A stretch of DNA of 64,000 bases, from the NCBI GenBank assembly GCA_030605085.1, contig JAUWBH010000007.1, positions 4,489-68,488 of the forward strand. Reading direction: 5' to 3'. Below, one piece after another: positions 54,060 through 63,376 of the stretch. The position numbers and the translations under genes are program-made. Source of the stretch: Promethearchaeota archaeon (GTDB lineage Archaea; Asgardarchaeota; Lokiarchaeia; Sigynarchaeales; SOKP01). The notes under the pieces are model-generated. The model was not told the origin of the DNA, made no database searches, and saw nothing but the letters and a program-made list of their open reading frames with translations. Numbering within the stretch: the first letter of the stretch is position 1; every line of letters starts with the position of its first letter.

Positions 54060-55043
54060 ATGGACGAAGACACCTTACAAAAGTTAAAAGAAATTAAAAA
54101 AATTAAAGCTTTCATGGAATATATAGCCCCATTTTACCCTAATTTAGATACTAAAGAGTTTACGATTGCTGAAATAGAGTTAGCCCTCTATTCTACTTAT
54201 ATTAAACTGATTGGAAAAATTATGGGATACTCACCTGTAAATATGAGACGCTTCTTAAGAAGTTATTTATTGAAATTTGAAATAATAAACATAAAACAAA
54301 TTATTTTAGATACTATAATTGGTAAAAGTCGGGAAGAAAAGATTAAAAACATTAATTTTTTGATTGAAGAATATTTAGAGAACACAGAATTCATCCAAGA
54401 TTTACTTGAAATTCCTTCTTTAGACGAAATTCAACTATATCTGAGACCTACTAAATACAACCAATCTGTTAGAGAAGGGCTCCTTTATTTTAGAAATAAT
54501 AACGAAGCATTTGTCTTAGAGGCATTCTTGGATCAATTATACTATAAAAATTTGATAAAGGTGGGAAAGGGTTTTAGTAGAAAAGAAAGAGCTATTATAA
54601 ACTTGTATATTAAAATTGTTTCGGAAATTTACAACTTAAACATGATATATCGAGGTATAAAAAATAAAATCGATAAAAAGTTATTAGCTCAATTTTTAGT
54701 TGATTATCATCTGTTCTTAGATAAAGAAAAAATTGAAAGTTTATTATCTCAAGAAAGTGTTGATAATTTCTTTTCCATCTTCGAAGAATATTTAAGTAAT
54801 ATTAAGGATATTAAAGATTTTTACAGAATGTTGGGGATTAATAGAGAGAATCTAATTTGGTCGCTACAGAGATTGTATGTTGATTACTATTTTAAAAAAT
54901 ATCAAATAAAAGTTGACGACATTGAATACTCAACGATTCTCAGAATATTAGAAGTTTTAATCCTTAAAGAAAACGAGATTAACTTTGAAATTATTCCAAA
55001 AGTAGTTAAAATTCTTCACGAAAAGTTTGAAATTCTAAAATAG
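54060..55043 (+). CDS. atpC: A-type ATPase subunit C
   Basis: A 327-residue helical subunit of the V/A-ATPase C (AC39/d) family that sits on the rotor ring and joins it to the central stalk. Three similar helical bundles are seen, with repeated 'YxxxNLxxxxRGIKNKID'-type segments near 190-210. TATATAAAAATAGG at about 54027-54036 lies about 27 bases before the ATG, so the gene has its own promoter and perhaps a leaderless message. Confidence 0.85.
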   Translation: MDEDTLQKLKEIKKIKAFMEYIAPFYPNLDTKEFTIAEIELALYSTYIKLIGKIMGYSPVNMRRFLRSYLLKFEIINIKQIILDTIIGKSREEKIKNINFLIEEYLENTEFIQDLLEIPSLDEIQLYLRPTKYNQSVREGLLYFRNNNEAFVLEAFLDQLYYKNLIKVGKGFSRKERAIINLYIKIVSEIYNLNMIYRGIKNKIDKKLLAQFLVDYHLFLDKEKIESLLSQESVDNFFSIFEEYLSNIKDIKDFYRMLGINRENLIWSLQRLYVDYYFKKYQIKVDDIEYSTILRILEVLILKENEINFEIIPKVVKILHEKFEILK

Positions 55044-55056
55044 GAGTGATGATATA

Positions 55057-55368
55057 ATGGATGTCTTTGATTGGATAAAAGATATAGAAGAAACTTATAA
55101 ATTTTTAATGGATAAAGCTAATTCCGAGAATATAGCGGAAATTCAAGAGTATCACGATCAACAAGAGAAAATTATGGAAGAAACACTTAAAGATAAAGAA
55201 GAACTTGTTGATTATATTTTAAATGCCCTATCTGAAGATGTCAATTTTCAAGTAAAAAAATTTGAAGATCAATTTACGAGTGCGATTAAGAAGATTGAAA
55301 AAAACTTTCAAAAAAATAAAGTAAAATTATTAAAAAAAATTCAAAAACAGCTAGGACTTGAATTTTAA
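55057..55368 (+). CDS. atpH: A-type ATPase peripheral stalk subunit H
   Basis: A 103-residue continuous coiled coil (Glu/Lys/Ile heptads, no Pro or Gly), as expected for the G/H subunit that pairs with subunit E in the outer stalk. ATG preceded by GGAGTGAT. The stop overlaps the start of atpF by one base (TAATG), so translation is coupled. Confidence 0.75.
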   Translation: MDVFDWIKDIEETYKFLMDKANSENIAEIQEYHDQQEKIMEETLKDKEELVDYILNALSEDVNFQVKKFEDQFTSAIKKIEKNFQKNKVKLLKKIQKQLGLEF

Positions 55369-55688
55369 TGCCTGATCAAGAAATCTTTATTATAGGAAAT
55401 GATGAGATCTGTGAAATGTTTAGTTTATTAGGAATAGATGGAAAAATCATTGAAAAATCAGACGAGTTTTTACCAGAATTTCAAAATTTAATAAAAAAAC
55501 CCTCAATAGGAATGATTATTATAGCAATTACATTACCAGACAATATAGTGGATTTCTTGATTGATTTTAAATTAAATACTAGAAGACCATTTATATTTCA
55601 TCTTCCCAATATGTTTGAACCGAATATTGAACGGGAAGATATTTTTTTTAAAAAAATTTTTGAATCAATAAGTCAGATAATTTCTTAA
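55368..55688 (+). CDS. atpF: A-type ATPase subunit F
   Basis: A 106-residue alpha/beta central-stalk subunit with 'IFIIGNDEICEMFSLLGIDG' (the family's first strand and helix) and 'IGMIIIAITLPDNIVDFLID'. The usual C-terminal helix is short. Between atpH and atpE with overlap and a 4-base gap. Confidence 0.85.
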   Translation: MPDQEIFIIGNDEICEMFSLLGIDGKIIEKSDEFLPEFQNLIKKPSIGMIIIAITLPDNIVDFLIDFKLNTRRPFIFHLPNMFEPNIEREDIFFKKIFESISQIIS

Positions 55689-55692
55689 GAAA

Positions 55693-56415
55693 ATGTCAGA
55701 AGAGAAATCTTTAAAGGAACAGATCGGCAATTTGGGATTATATTTAATTGGTAAAGCCAAAAAAGAAATTAAAAAAAATAGTCAACAGCTATTTTTTGAA
55801 AAAGCAAAAATTAAAAAAATCTTAGCTGAGCAAATCAACGAGAAATCTTTAAAAATTAAGAACCGTTTCACAGAAAGCTATATTAATTTTTTAAATGATG
55901 CATTATCTTCGAACCTTTTAAGAGCAAAGCAATATTCTTTAGACTTGAAAAATAGGTTGCTTAAAGAATTTAGGAGTGATTTCTTCGATAATATTAAGAA
56001 AAGCATTAATAAGAATTATTCTAACTACATTAACTATTTATTAGAATCAATTAAAAAAAATAGTACCCTTATAACTAAACAGTCTGACATAGTTATAATT
56101 TTAAATTTTAAGGATTACGATTATTTTAAGCAAAACGCTAATAAAATCAAAAATCTGCTTAAAAACGAAGTGGTTATAAATAAAAGTAAGGAGGACTTTA
56201 TTGGTGGTTTTAAAATATTACAAACAAATGGAAATATTACTTTCGATTATACTATCAATAATTTAATAAATAAAAATTCGTCTCTCATTCAATCGGAGTT
56301 TTTAAAAGTTATTTCTGATTCTGAAATTAAAGATATTGGGCGTAAATTTGAAGAATTTATTCAAAAACAGAAGGTATCTATAGAAAGAGAACTAAAGGAT
56401 TATGACAAAATCTAA
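55693..56415 (+). CDS. atpE: A-type ATPase subunit E
   Basis: A 240-residue peripheral stalk subunit. The long N-terminal coiled coil (about 1-110) is followed by a globular domain with the family-type 'GGFKILQTNGNITFDYTINN'. The end overlaps the start of atpA by 14 bases. Confidence 0.85.
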   Translation: MSEEKSLKEQIGNLGLYLIGKAKKEIKKNSQQLFFEKAKIKKILAEQINEKSLKIKNRFTESYINFLNDALSSNLLRAKQYSLDLKNRLLKEFRSDFFDNIKKSINKNYSNYINYLLESIKKNSTLITKQSDIVIILNFKDYDYFKQNANKIKNLLKNEVVINKSKEDFIGGFKILQTNGNITFDYTINNLINKNSSLIQSEFLKVISDSEIKDIGRKFEEFIQKQKVSIERELKDYDKI

Positions 56416-58234
56416 TGAATCTGAATATGGTTACATTTCAGCTATAAATGGATCGTTGGTTGAAGTAAAAGGATTAGAGAATACAATACGACTTCACGAT
56501 CTGATCAAAATCTCTAAATATAACATTTTAGGTGAAGTAATTCAAATTTATTCGGATTATATAGTTGCTCAATGCTATGAAAATCTTCATAATTTAAAAT
56601 TACGTGAAAAAGTTATAAATCAGAAAGCTCCATTATCTATGGAGTTAGGACCTGGATTATTATCTAACATCTTTGATGGTATTCTTAGACCTTTAGAAGT
56701 TGCATTTAAAGATTCTAAAAATGGAGGTTTTTTGGAAAGAGGTCTAGAATTGCCCTCTTTATCAAGAACTAAAAAATGGCATTTTAAACCTCTTAAAAAA
56801 TTGAAAGAGAATGTAGAGAGCGGAGATATAATTGGAACTATACAAGAAACACCGTTAATAGAACATAAAATTTTAGTCCCTCCTGGAATTTATGGAAAAT
56901 TAACTTTTATTGCTGGAGAAGGAGATTATACGATTATTGAAGAGATTTATAAGTTAGAAAAGGATGGTAAAGAGAAATCGTTTATTATGCTACAAAAATG
57001 GCCAGTTACTAAGAGTAGACCTTATAAATATAAATTGCCCCCTCATGAACCATTAATTACGGGATTACGCGTAATTGACTTATTATTTCCTATTGCAAAA
57101 GGAGGCACTGTTGCTGTTCCAGGGGGTTTCGGAACCGGAAAAACAATTATACAACAATCCTTGGCTAAATGGTGTAATGCGGATATTATTGTTTTTGTAG
57201 ATTGTGGTGAAAGGGGGAATGAAATTGCTGATATATTAGGGCAATTTGCCGAAATGCAAGATCCGAAAAGTGGACGACCCCTTTTAGAACGTACTGTAGT
57301 TATCGCAAACACTTCAAATATGCCTGTTTCTGCACGGGAAGCCAGTATTTTTTCTGGTGTAACAATTGCAGAATATTTCAGAGATATGGGGTACGATGTA
57401 ACACTTTTAGCCGATAGTACATCAAGATGGGCCGAATCTCTAAGAGAAATTTCTGGACTACTAGAAGAAATGCCCGCAGAAGAAGGTTATCCTGCTTATT
57501 TGCCATCAAAATTATCTAGTTTCTACGAAAGGGCAGGAATTGTTGTAACTTTAGGGAGTGACTCTGAAGAAGAAAGATTAGGATCTTTAACAATAAGTGG
57601 TTCTATTTCTCCCCCAGCGGGAGATTTTAACGAACCAATTGTAGCTACCTCAAAACGTTTTGTTCAAGCATTTTGGGCTTTAGACGCTAACCTTGCGTAC
57701 GCAAAACACTATCCTGCAATAAATTGGAACGATTCTTATTCGAACTATCCTGAATATCTTTCGGAATGGTGGTTAAAAAAAGACATTGAGTGGCCTGAAA
57801 TTGAAATTGATTGGCTTGAATGTAGAAATCAAATAAATGAGATTTTATCCATCGAAAACAATTTAAAAAGCATAACTCTGTTAATTGGAGAGGAAAATTT
57901 ACCCGAAGAACAGCAGTTAACATTGTTTATTGCAAGGTTAATTCACGATGGATTCTTAATTCAAAACGCTTTTGATGATATTGATTGTTTTACAGATTAT
58001 AAAAAGTTGATGGGGCAAATTAAATTAATTTTATTATTATATAAAGAGGGGAAAGATCTCTTAAAACAAGGAATTCTTGTTGAAGATATTAAGGACCTTA
58101 CAGTAATACATGACATTCTAAGAATCGGTAATTCAATCCCTAATGATGATTTTTTTAAAATTTTAGATATAAAAAAAAAATTAATAGAAGAAATACAATC
58201 TTTGAAATCGTTGTTTGGTGTTTTATTAAAATAA
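56402..58234 (+). CDS. atpA: A-type ATPase catalytic subunit A
   Basis: 610 residues. The P-loop is at 240-248 (PGGFGTGKT, usual form GPFGSGKT). 'VDCGERGNEIADILGQFAEM' carries the catalytic Glu, 'LLADSTSRWAESLREISG' is Walker B and beyond, and 'SGSISPPAGDFNEPI' and the subunit's non-homologous insertion (about 115-190) are present. It forms the nucleotide-hydrolysing sites with subunit B. In the ATPase operon, coupled to atpE. Confidence 0.97.
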   Translation: MTKSNESEYGYISAINGSLVEVKGLENTIRLHDLIKISKYNILGEVIQIYSDYIVAQCYENLHNLKLREKVINQKAPLSMELGPGLLSNIFDGILRPLEVAFKDSKNGGFLERGLELPSLSRTKKWHFKPLKKLKENVESGDIIGTIQETPLIEHKILVPPGIYGKLTFIAGEGDYTIIEEIYKLEKDGKEKSFIMLQKWPVTKSRPYKYKLPPHEPLITGLRVIDLLFPIAKGGTVAVPGGFGTGKTIIQQSLAKWCNADIIVFVDCGERGNEIADILGQFAEMQDPKSGRPLLERTVVIANTSNMPVSAREASIFSGVTIAEYFRDMGYDVTLLADSTSRWAESLREISGLLEEMPAEEGYPAYLPSKLSSFYERAGIVVTLGSDSEEERLGSLTISGSISPPAGDFNEPIVATSKRFVQAFWALDANLAYAKHYPAINWNDSYSNYPEYLSEWWLKKDIEWPEIEIDWLECRNQINEILSIENNLKSITLLIGEENLPEEQQLTLFIARLIHDGFLIQNAFDDIDCFTDYKKLMGQIKLILLLYKEGKDLLKQGILVEDIKDLTVIHDILRIGNSIPNDDFFKILDIKKKLIEEIQSLKSLFGVLLK

Positions 58235-58279
58235 TTAAAATAATGATAATTATCTTGCCAAAAACGGGTGGTGGATTGA

Positions 58280-59671
58280 TTGAGTGTTACATATAGAAAA
58301 ATTCATCAAATTATAGGACCGTTGATATTCTTAAAAAATGAGCATAATGTAAAGTTCGGAGAAATAGTTAAAATCCACACAGATGATGGAATAATTCGTA
58401 CAGGTCAAGTTGTGAAAGTTAGTGAGGATATTATCGTTATAGAAGCGTTTGAGGATACAGAAGGTCTATCATCTGAAAACTCGGAAATAATTTTTACAGA
58501 AAAATTATTTACAGTGAAAATCTCAAAAGACATGTTCGGGAGAACCTTCAATTCATTAGGCAAACATATTGATATTAACACAAAAAAGATTTTAGACTCG
58601 GATATTTTAAGTTCAATAGAACGAGAGATTATTAGTTCCCCAATCAACCCTTTTGCTAGAGAATATCCTTCAGATGTAATACAAACCGGTGTATCAATTA
58701 TTGATGGATTATTTACATTAATAAGAGGGCAAAAGCTTCCAATATTTAGCGGACAAGGAATACCACATAATAAATTAGCTGCTCAAATCGTCACTCAAGC
58801 AAAATTGTTGACAGAAGAATCTTTTTTAATAATTTTCTGCGGAATAGGAATTATTCGAGATGAGGCAATGTTTTTTTTAAAACATTTCCAAGAAAGTGGG
58901 AATATTCAAAACATTATTTCGTTTATTAATTTTGCTGACGATCCAATTATGGAACGATTAATAGTTCCGAGAGTTGCTTTAACTACGGCAGAATATTTTG
59001 CTTTTGAAGAAGATATGCATGTAATGGTTATTTTAATCGATATGACAAATTACGCTGAAGCTTTAAGGGAGTTAAGTTCAGCAAAGGAAGAAATTCCTAG
59101 TAGAAAAGGGTATCCTGGATATTTATATTCTGATCTCGCATCTATTTACGAGAGAACAGGGAAAATAAAAGGTAAAAAAGGATCAATTACTCAAATCCCG
59201 ATTTTAACAATGCCAAATGACGATATTTCTCATCCTATTCCTGATACTACAGGTTATATTACCGAGGGACAGTTAGTTCTTAGTCGTAGTTTACATAAAA
59301 AAGGTATCTACCCACCTTTTGAATTGTTAGCTTCCATATCGAGGCTTATGAAAGATGCTATAGGTGCTGAGAATACAAGAGAAGATCACGCGGATATAAG
59401 TGCTCAAATACTATCCTTTTATTCGAGAGTCCTCGAAGTTAGAGACCTAATTTCAATTGTCGGGGAGGACGGTTTGAGTTTAGATCAGAAAGCATTATTA
59501 AGATTTGGAGATGTATTTGAGAAAAAGTTTTTAAACCAGGGATTTAAAGAAAACCGCAATATTTTGCAAACTTTAAGTCTTGCTTGGGAAGTATTATCAA
59601 CTTTACCAAGATCGCAACTAATTAGAATTCACAAAAAGTTTTTGGATAAATATTATATAGAGAGGGTGTAA
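58280..59671 (+). CDS. atpB: A-type ATPase regulatory subunit B
   Basis: 463 residues, the non-catalytic partner of subunit A. It has '[20 protein letters not shown]' and '[18 protein letters not shown]' (the degenerate P-loop of B subunits). '[19 protein letters not shown]' and '[18 protein letters not shown]' follow in family order, with '[19 protein letters not shown]' near the end. The start is TTG 58280 after GGTGGTGG, giving the usual [11 protein letters not shown]. Confidence 0.96.
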   Translation: MSVTYRKIHQIIGPLIFLKNEHNVKFGEIVKIHTDDGIIRTGQVVKVSEDIIVIEAFEDTEGLSSENSEIIFTEKLFTVKISKDMFGRTFNSLGKHIDINTKKILDSDILSSIEREIISSPINPFAREYPSDVIQTGVSIIDGLFTLIRGQKLPIFSGQGIPHNKLAAQIVTQAKLLTEESFLIIFCGIGIIRDEAMFFLKHFQESGNIQNIISFINFADDPIMERLIVPRVALTTAEYFAFEEDMHVMVILIDMTNYAEALRELSSAKEEIPSRKGYPGYLYSDLASIYERTGKIKGKKGSITQIPILTMPNDDISHPIPDTTGYITEGQLVLSRSLHKKGIYPPFELLASISRLMKDAIGAENTREDHADISAQILSFYSRVLEVRDLISIVGEDGLSLDQKALLRFGDVFEKKFLNQGFKENRNILQTLSLAWEVLSTLPRSQLIRIHKKFLDKYYIERV

Positions 59672-59677
59672 AAAGAA

Positions 59678-60343
59678 ATTAGTTTTAAAAAATTAAAGCC
59701 TACTAAAACGAATTTACTAAGTCTTCAGAAAAAATTAAGTTTTAGTTTGAAAGGGCAAGAATTCCTTGAATTCAAACGAGAACAATTGATTTTTCATATT
59801 AAAAAATCTTTTAGAGAGTATTACTTATCCCGAGAAAAATTCTTAAATTTATTTAGGAGTGCGCTGATTGAATTAAATCAAACATATATGGAAATGGGTA
59901 GGCGTCATTTTAAAATAATCACTGATTTGAGCAAAATCAAATTAACTCCTAAAATTAATTTAAAATACGAAAAAATTATTGGAAATATTGCACCAAAAAT
60001 AAACTATAAATTATACGAAAAAGAACAATTACCAGCATATTCTTTTGAAAATACATGCTACCATCTTGATGATTTGATCATTCTTCTAAAAGAAAAACTA
60101 TTTGAAAGCCTTATCCTTTTGGCAGAAAAAGAAGATTTATTACTAAAATTTGCCTATAATTTTAAAGAGTTGAATCGAAGAATAAATGGATTAAAGTATA
60201 AAGTCATTCCAGACCTTCAGTTAGATATAAAAAGAATAAAAGATCTTCTAGAAGAAATAGATAGAGAAAATTATGTAAGACTCAAGAAGACCAAAGATCT
60301 AATTAATAAAAGTAAGAGTGTGATGTATGAAAATCAGCAGTAG
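59678..60343 (+). CDS. atpD: A-type ATPase subunit D, probable ATT start
   Basis: Central-stalk rotor subunit. The conserved family start (xxxKPTRxxLxxLKxxL) is encoded upstream of the first conventional start TTG 59747. The in-frame codons from ATT 59678 read ISFKKLKPTKTNLLSLQKKL and run on without stop into the main body. The only upstream in-frame limit is the atpB stop at 59669-59671. AGAGGGTG lies 10-17 bases before the ATT. This gives 221 residues, typical for D. The end overlaps atpI by 17 bases. Confidence 0.9.
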   Translation: MSFKKLKPTKTNLLSLQKKLSFSLKGQEFLEFKREQLIFHIKKSFREYYLSREKFLNLFRSALIELNQTYMEMGRRHFKIITDLSKIKLTPKINLKYEKIIGNIAPKINYKLYEKEQLPAYSFENTCYHLDDLIILLKEKLFESLILLAEKEDLLLKFAYNFKELNRRINGLKYKVIPDLQLDIKRIKDLLEEIDRENYVRLKKTKDLINKSKSVMYENQQ

Positions 60344-62624
60344 AATGATTTTATTTAAAGTTGCTATACACAAAAACTATAAAGATAATCTATTAAATCA
60401 TCTTTCGAAAATAAATACCGTTCATATAAAATCAAAATCTATCTCTCAATTTAGTATAAAATTAGGAGATGAAAGCCTATTAATAGATAAAATCAAAAAC
60501 TTAAAACAAAATGCTGATTCATTATTTAAAAAACTTAAACTTGGCGAATTTGACTTTCATGAGCTAAAAATCGAAGAAAATGAAAAAATCGAATTCGTAG
60601 TTAAAGATTTTCAAGAGTTAATAAATCATACATCAGAAGAAATTAATTTTTATGCAAATCGTATTAACGAATTAGAAAGATATATCGCAAGGGCAACAAT
60701 AGAATTAGAACATATTAAACTTATAAATGAATGTTATAAATTCTTAGAAAAATTCAATTTAAATCGGTTTTGTTTAGGTTTTTTCAACCAATTGAATTTT
60801 AAAATTTTTACGACTTTTTCAAAAAACTTGCCGAATTTAAAAACTCTATTTGAATTTTCAATATTTCCAAATGTATATCAAACATCTTATATCTCTAACG
60901 ATCGTATTGTGTTTTTCACTATTTATCCAAAAGATAAAGAAGACGATTTAAAAGAAAGAATCCGTTTAATTCACGCTGAAGAAGTACAAATTTTAAAAAA
61001 ATATTTAACATACGACGGGATAAATTTTACCAGAATTAGTAAAGAATTTGATTATTTAAAAAATACTTTATCAAAATATAATCTCGAGGTCACGCGAATT
61101 AGAAATGATAACCTATTAAAATTTGCTGCTATAAACGAAATAATTCAAAATATTGAAGAATATAATTGGGTTCAGCAACAATTCGAAAATATTACTCCAA
61201 CTCGCTTAATGCTTAGATTTTTTATTCCTTCAAACAAAAAACAAGAAGTAGAAGGGAGTTTAGAGGAAGATTTTAAAGGCAAGATAACTATTGAATCGAT
61301 AGATATTTCCAAAAAACGAAAAACTGTCGAAACTAAAATCGAAGAATTACGAACTAAAATAAAAAGGAAAGAAAGAAGATTAAAAGAAGGTTTAAAGTCT
61401 AAAGTTGAGCAAGATGAAAAGGAAGAGATAGAAGATAAAGGAAAAGAAGAAGATTTAAGAGAAGAAGCTCCTACAGTAATGCGCAATAATTTTTTAATAA
61501 GGCCTTTCGAAACATTGACAAGATTGTATGGCACACCCACCTATTCCGAGATTGATCCTACCATTTTCATAGCAATTACATTTCCACTACTTTTTGGTTT
61601 GATGTTTGGAGATATTGGGCACGGTTTATGTCTAGTGATCGCGGGATTAATTGGTGCTATCGTTTATAGAAAAAGAAAGGGAACAGACTTATACAATATG
61701 TGTTGGATTATTTTCTATTGTGGCTGGGGCTCTATTTTAGGAGGCTTTTTGTATGGAGATTTTTTTGGAACTCACGAGATTGCGATTTTAGGAATTGAAC
61801 TGACGCCTGTTAAGATAGGAAATTTCACGCTTCATAATCCTTTAGATAACATAATGACAGTTTTTATATTTGCGATCATAGTTGGAGTTATTCACATCAA
61901 TTTGGGATGGTTCATACAAGGAATGAATTATATGAAGCAATCACGCAAGTATCTTGCCTTTTCAGATTCGTTTTGTAAAATTGCACTGTTAATTGGAGGT
62001 ACATTGTTAATATTCATGTATAGATTCGACATTAACTCGTGGTTTATTTTCCCTTATCCTATTTTATGGCCACTAGTACCGGGATTATTATTAATAATAT
62101 TAAAACCTTTTGGGCGGATTTTAAGAGTATCATACTTGAAAGAAGAGTCATATGGAGAATTAGTAGGTGAAGGATCAATAGAAACATTTGAAACTGTAAT
62201 ATCTGTTATGAGTAATGTGGCCTCTTACATCCGAATTCTGGCATTGGCTCTGGCACATATAGCTCTTATGATTGCGATCCAGGCAATGGTCGGACTAATT
62301 CGAGGTGAAGGCATATTTATACAAATATTAATTGTAATTGGTTTAATTTTAGGAAATTTAGTTGTGATCTTGTTAGAAGGACTTCTGGTCTTTTTAAATG
62401 ATCTGAGGCTTCATTTCTACGAATTTTTCTTTAAATTCTATCAAGGAAGCGGAACAGAATTCTTTCCTTTCTTTTTAGACAGCAATTATTCAGTTATAAT
62501 CTTTGCTATTCCTTCAGAAAAGGATGTGATTTCTGAAGAAATAGAAAGAGAGATTAGTGTTAAAAAAGATAAAGAGAACATTGAAAGAGCTGTGAGTTAT
62601 ATCTCTGATAAGTATTTAGATTAG
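60327..62624 (+). CDS. atpI: A-type ATPase subunit I (a)
   Basis: 765-residue stator subunit. The cytosolic N-terminal half (about 1-385) has a long coiled coil and a charged EEIEDKGKEEDLREE stretch. The membrane half has about eight helices, with 'PLLFGLMFGDIGHGLCLVIA' and 'NVASYIRILALALAHIALMI', where the Arg faces the Glu of the K ring in ion passage. Near the end 'LRLHFYEFFFKFYQGSGTEF' is the family's terminal block. Last core gene of the operon. Confidence 0.95.
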   Translation: MKISSRMILFKVAIHKNYKDNLLNHLSKINTVHIKSKSISQFSIKLGDESLLIDKIKNLKQNADSLFKKLKLGEFDFHELKIEENEKIEFVVKDFQELINHTSEEINFYANRINELERYIARATIELEHIKLINECYKFLEKFNLNRFCLGFFNQLNFKIFTTFSKNLPNLKTLFEFSIFPNVYQTSYISNDRIVFFTIYPKDKEDDLKERIRLIHAEEVQILKKYLTYDGINFTRISKEFDYLKNTLSKYNLEVTRIRNDNLLKFAAINEIIQNIEEYNWVQQQFENITPTRLMLRFFIPSNKKQEVEGSLEEDFKGKITIESIDISKKRKTVETKIEELRTKIKRKERRLKEGLKSKVEQDEKEEIEDKGKEEDLREEAPTVMRNNFLIRPFETLTRLYGTPTYSEIDPTIFIAITFPLLFGLMFGDIGHGLCLVIAGLIGAIVYRKRKGTDLYNMCWIIFYCGWGSILGGFLYGDFFGTHEIAILGIELTPVKIGNFTLHNPLDNIMTVFIFAIIVGVIHINLGWFIQGMNYMKQSRKYLAFSDSFCKIALLIGGTLLIFMYRFDINSWFIFPYPILWPLVPGLLLIILKPFGRILRVSYLKEESYGELVGEGSIETFETVISVMSNVASYIRILALALAHIALMIAIQAMVGLIRGEGIFIQILIVIGLILGNLVVILLEGLLVFLNDLRLHFYEFFFKFYQGSGTEFFPFFLDSNYSVIIFAIPSEKDVISEEIEREISVKKDKENIERAVSYISDKYLD

Positions 62625-62680
62625 ATTTTTATTTCCTTCGTTTTTATTTTTTAATGTGTTAAGAAAAAATGACAAGTGAA
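62625..62680 (+). repeat. Leader repeat, copy 1
   Basis: From TTTATTTCCTTCGTT through TTTTTTAATG and GTTAAGAAAAAATGACAA the sequence repeats at about 63321-63376. It covers the leader and first codons of the two-TM gene. Confidence 0.7.
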
Positions 62681-63099
62681 GTTGATAGTAATAAAAAAGT
62701 AAAATCTCTCACTATTGGAATTATCAAATTAATTTTTTTAATCATTTCCATAATCGTACTATTTTTTCTTTATTATGTTTTAATTATCTTTAAATTAAAT
62801 CCTTTAATTGTTGTTCTAATTATTGTTTTTGTATTTTTATTATTTTTAGGACCTTTTTTTAAAGATAGACGTAAAAAAAAGTTCTATTCTAGAATGTTTC
62901 CTGATAAAAATAAAAAAAATATCAGAGAAAAAGAGAAATACAAGAGTATTACAAAGAGAATCTGCCTCAAAGACTAACTTTAAAAAACATTGATCTTAAT
63001 ATAAAGTATCGTAAACCAATTATTCGCAAATGTAGTAATTGTAAAATGATTATTCCAAACTTTTCCAAAAAATGCATTTTTTGTGGTAGTCAAGAATAG
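62669..63099 (+). pseudogene. Two-TM protein with zinc ribbon, frame broken in poly-A
   Basis: ATG 62669 encodes two membrane helices (about 17-37 and 42-65), then a basic segment. The frame stops at 62977 after nonsense-like residues. One extra A in the A8 run near 62912 would move it to a frame reading 'EIQEYYKENLPQRLTLKNID' and a zinc ribbon 'KCSNCKMIIP...KKCIFCGSQE' ending at 63099. Either a true frameshift, a sequencing error or slippage on the A run. It follows atpI by 44 bases, so may be an ATPase accessory membrane protein. Confidence 0.7.
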
Positions 63100-63205
63100 A
63101 ACTAGAATAATTTTCTAAGTAGTTTTTTTAAAAATGTTCAGAAAATGGTAAAAAAATCTTGTTTGGATAAACAATATATTATAAATTTTCAAATATAGAA
63201 AAGTG

Positions 63206-63295
63206 ATGGTTAAGGAAGGTAGGAAAAAAGTAGTAAGTCTGGAAGAAGCTCTAAGGAATAGAGCACAATCACATAAAAGAAGGAAATCTCAGTAA
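63206..63295 (+). CDS. 29-residue basic small ORF
   Basis: ATG 63206 gives a basic peptide with 'VVSLEEALRNRAQSHKRRK'. ATATATTATAAATTT (about 63174-63188) lies about 25 bases upstream, fitting a leaderless message. No family recognised. Confidence 0.35.
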   Translation: MVKEGRKKVVSLEEALRNRAQSHKRRKSQ

Positions 63296-63320
63296 CTAAA
63301 GATTTTTTTCTACCCCAAAA

Positions 63321-63376
63321 AGTTTATTTCCTTCGTTGTTATTTTTTAATGAGTTAAGAAAAAATGACAACTAAAG
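63321..63376. repeat. Leader repeat, copy 2
   Basis: Second copy of the leader at 62625-62680, again ending AAAAAATGACAACTAAAGT. Here the ATG is followed by only a few codons before the end of the convergent nuclease gene, so this is a truncated duplicate. Confidence 0.7.
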
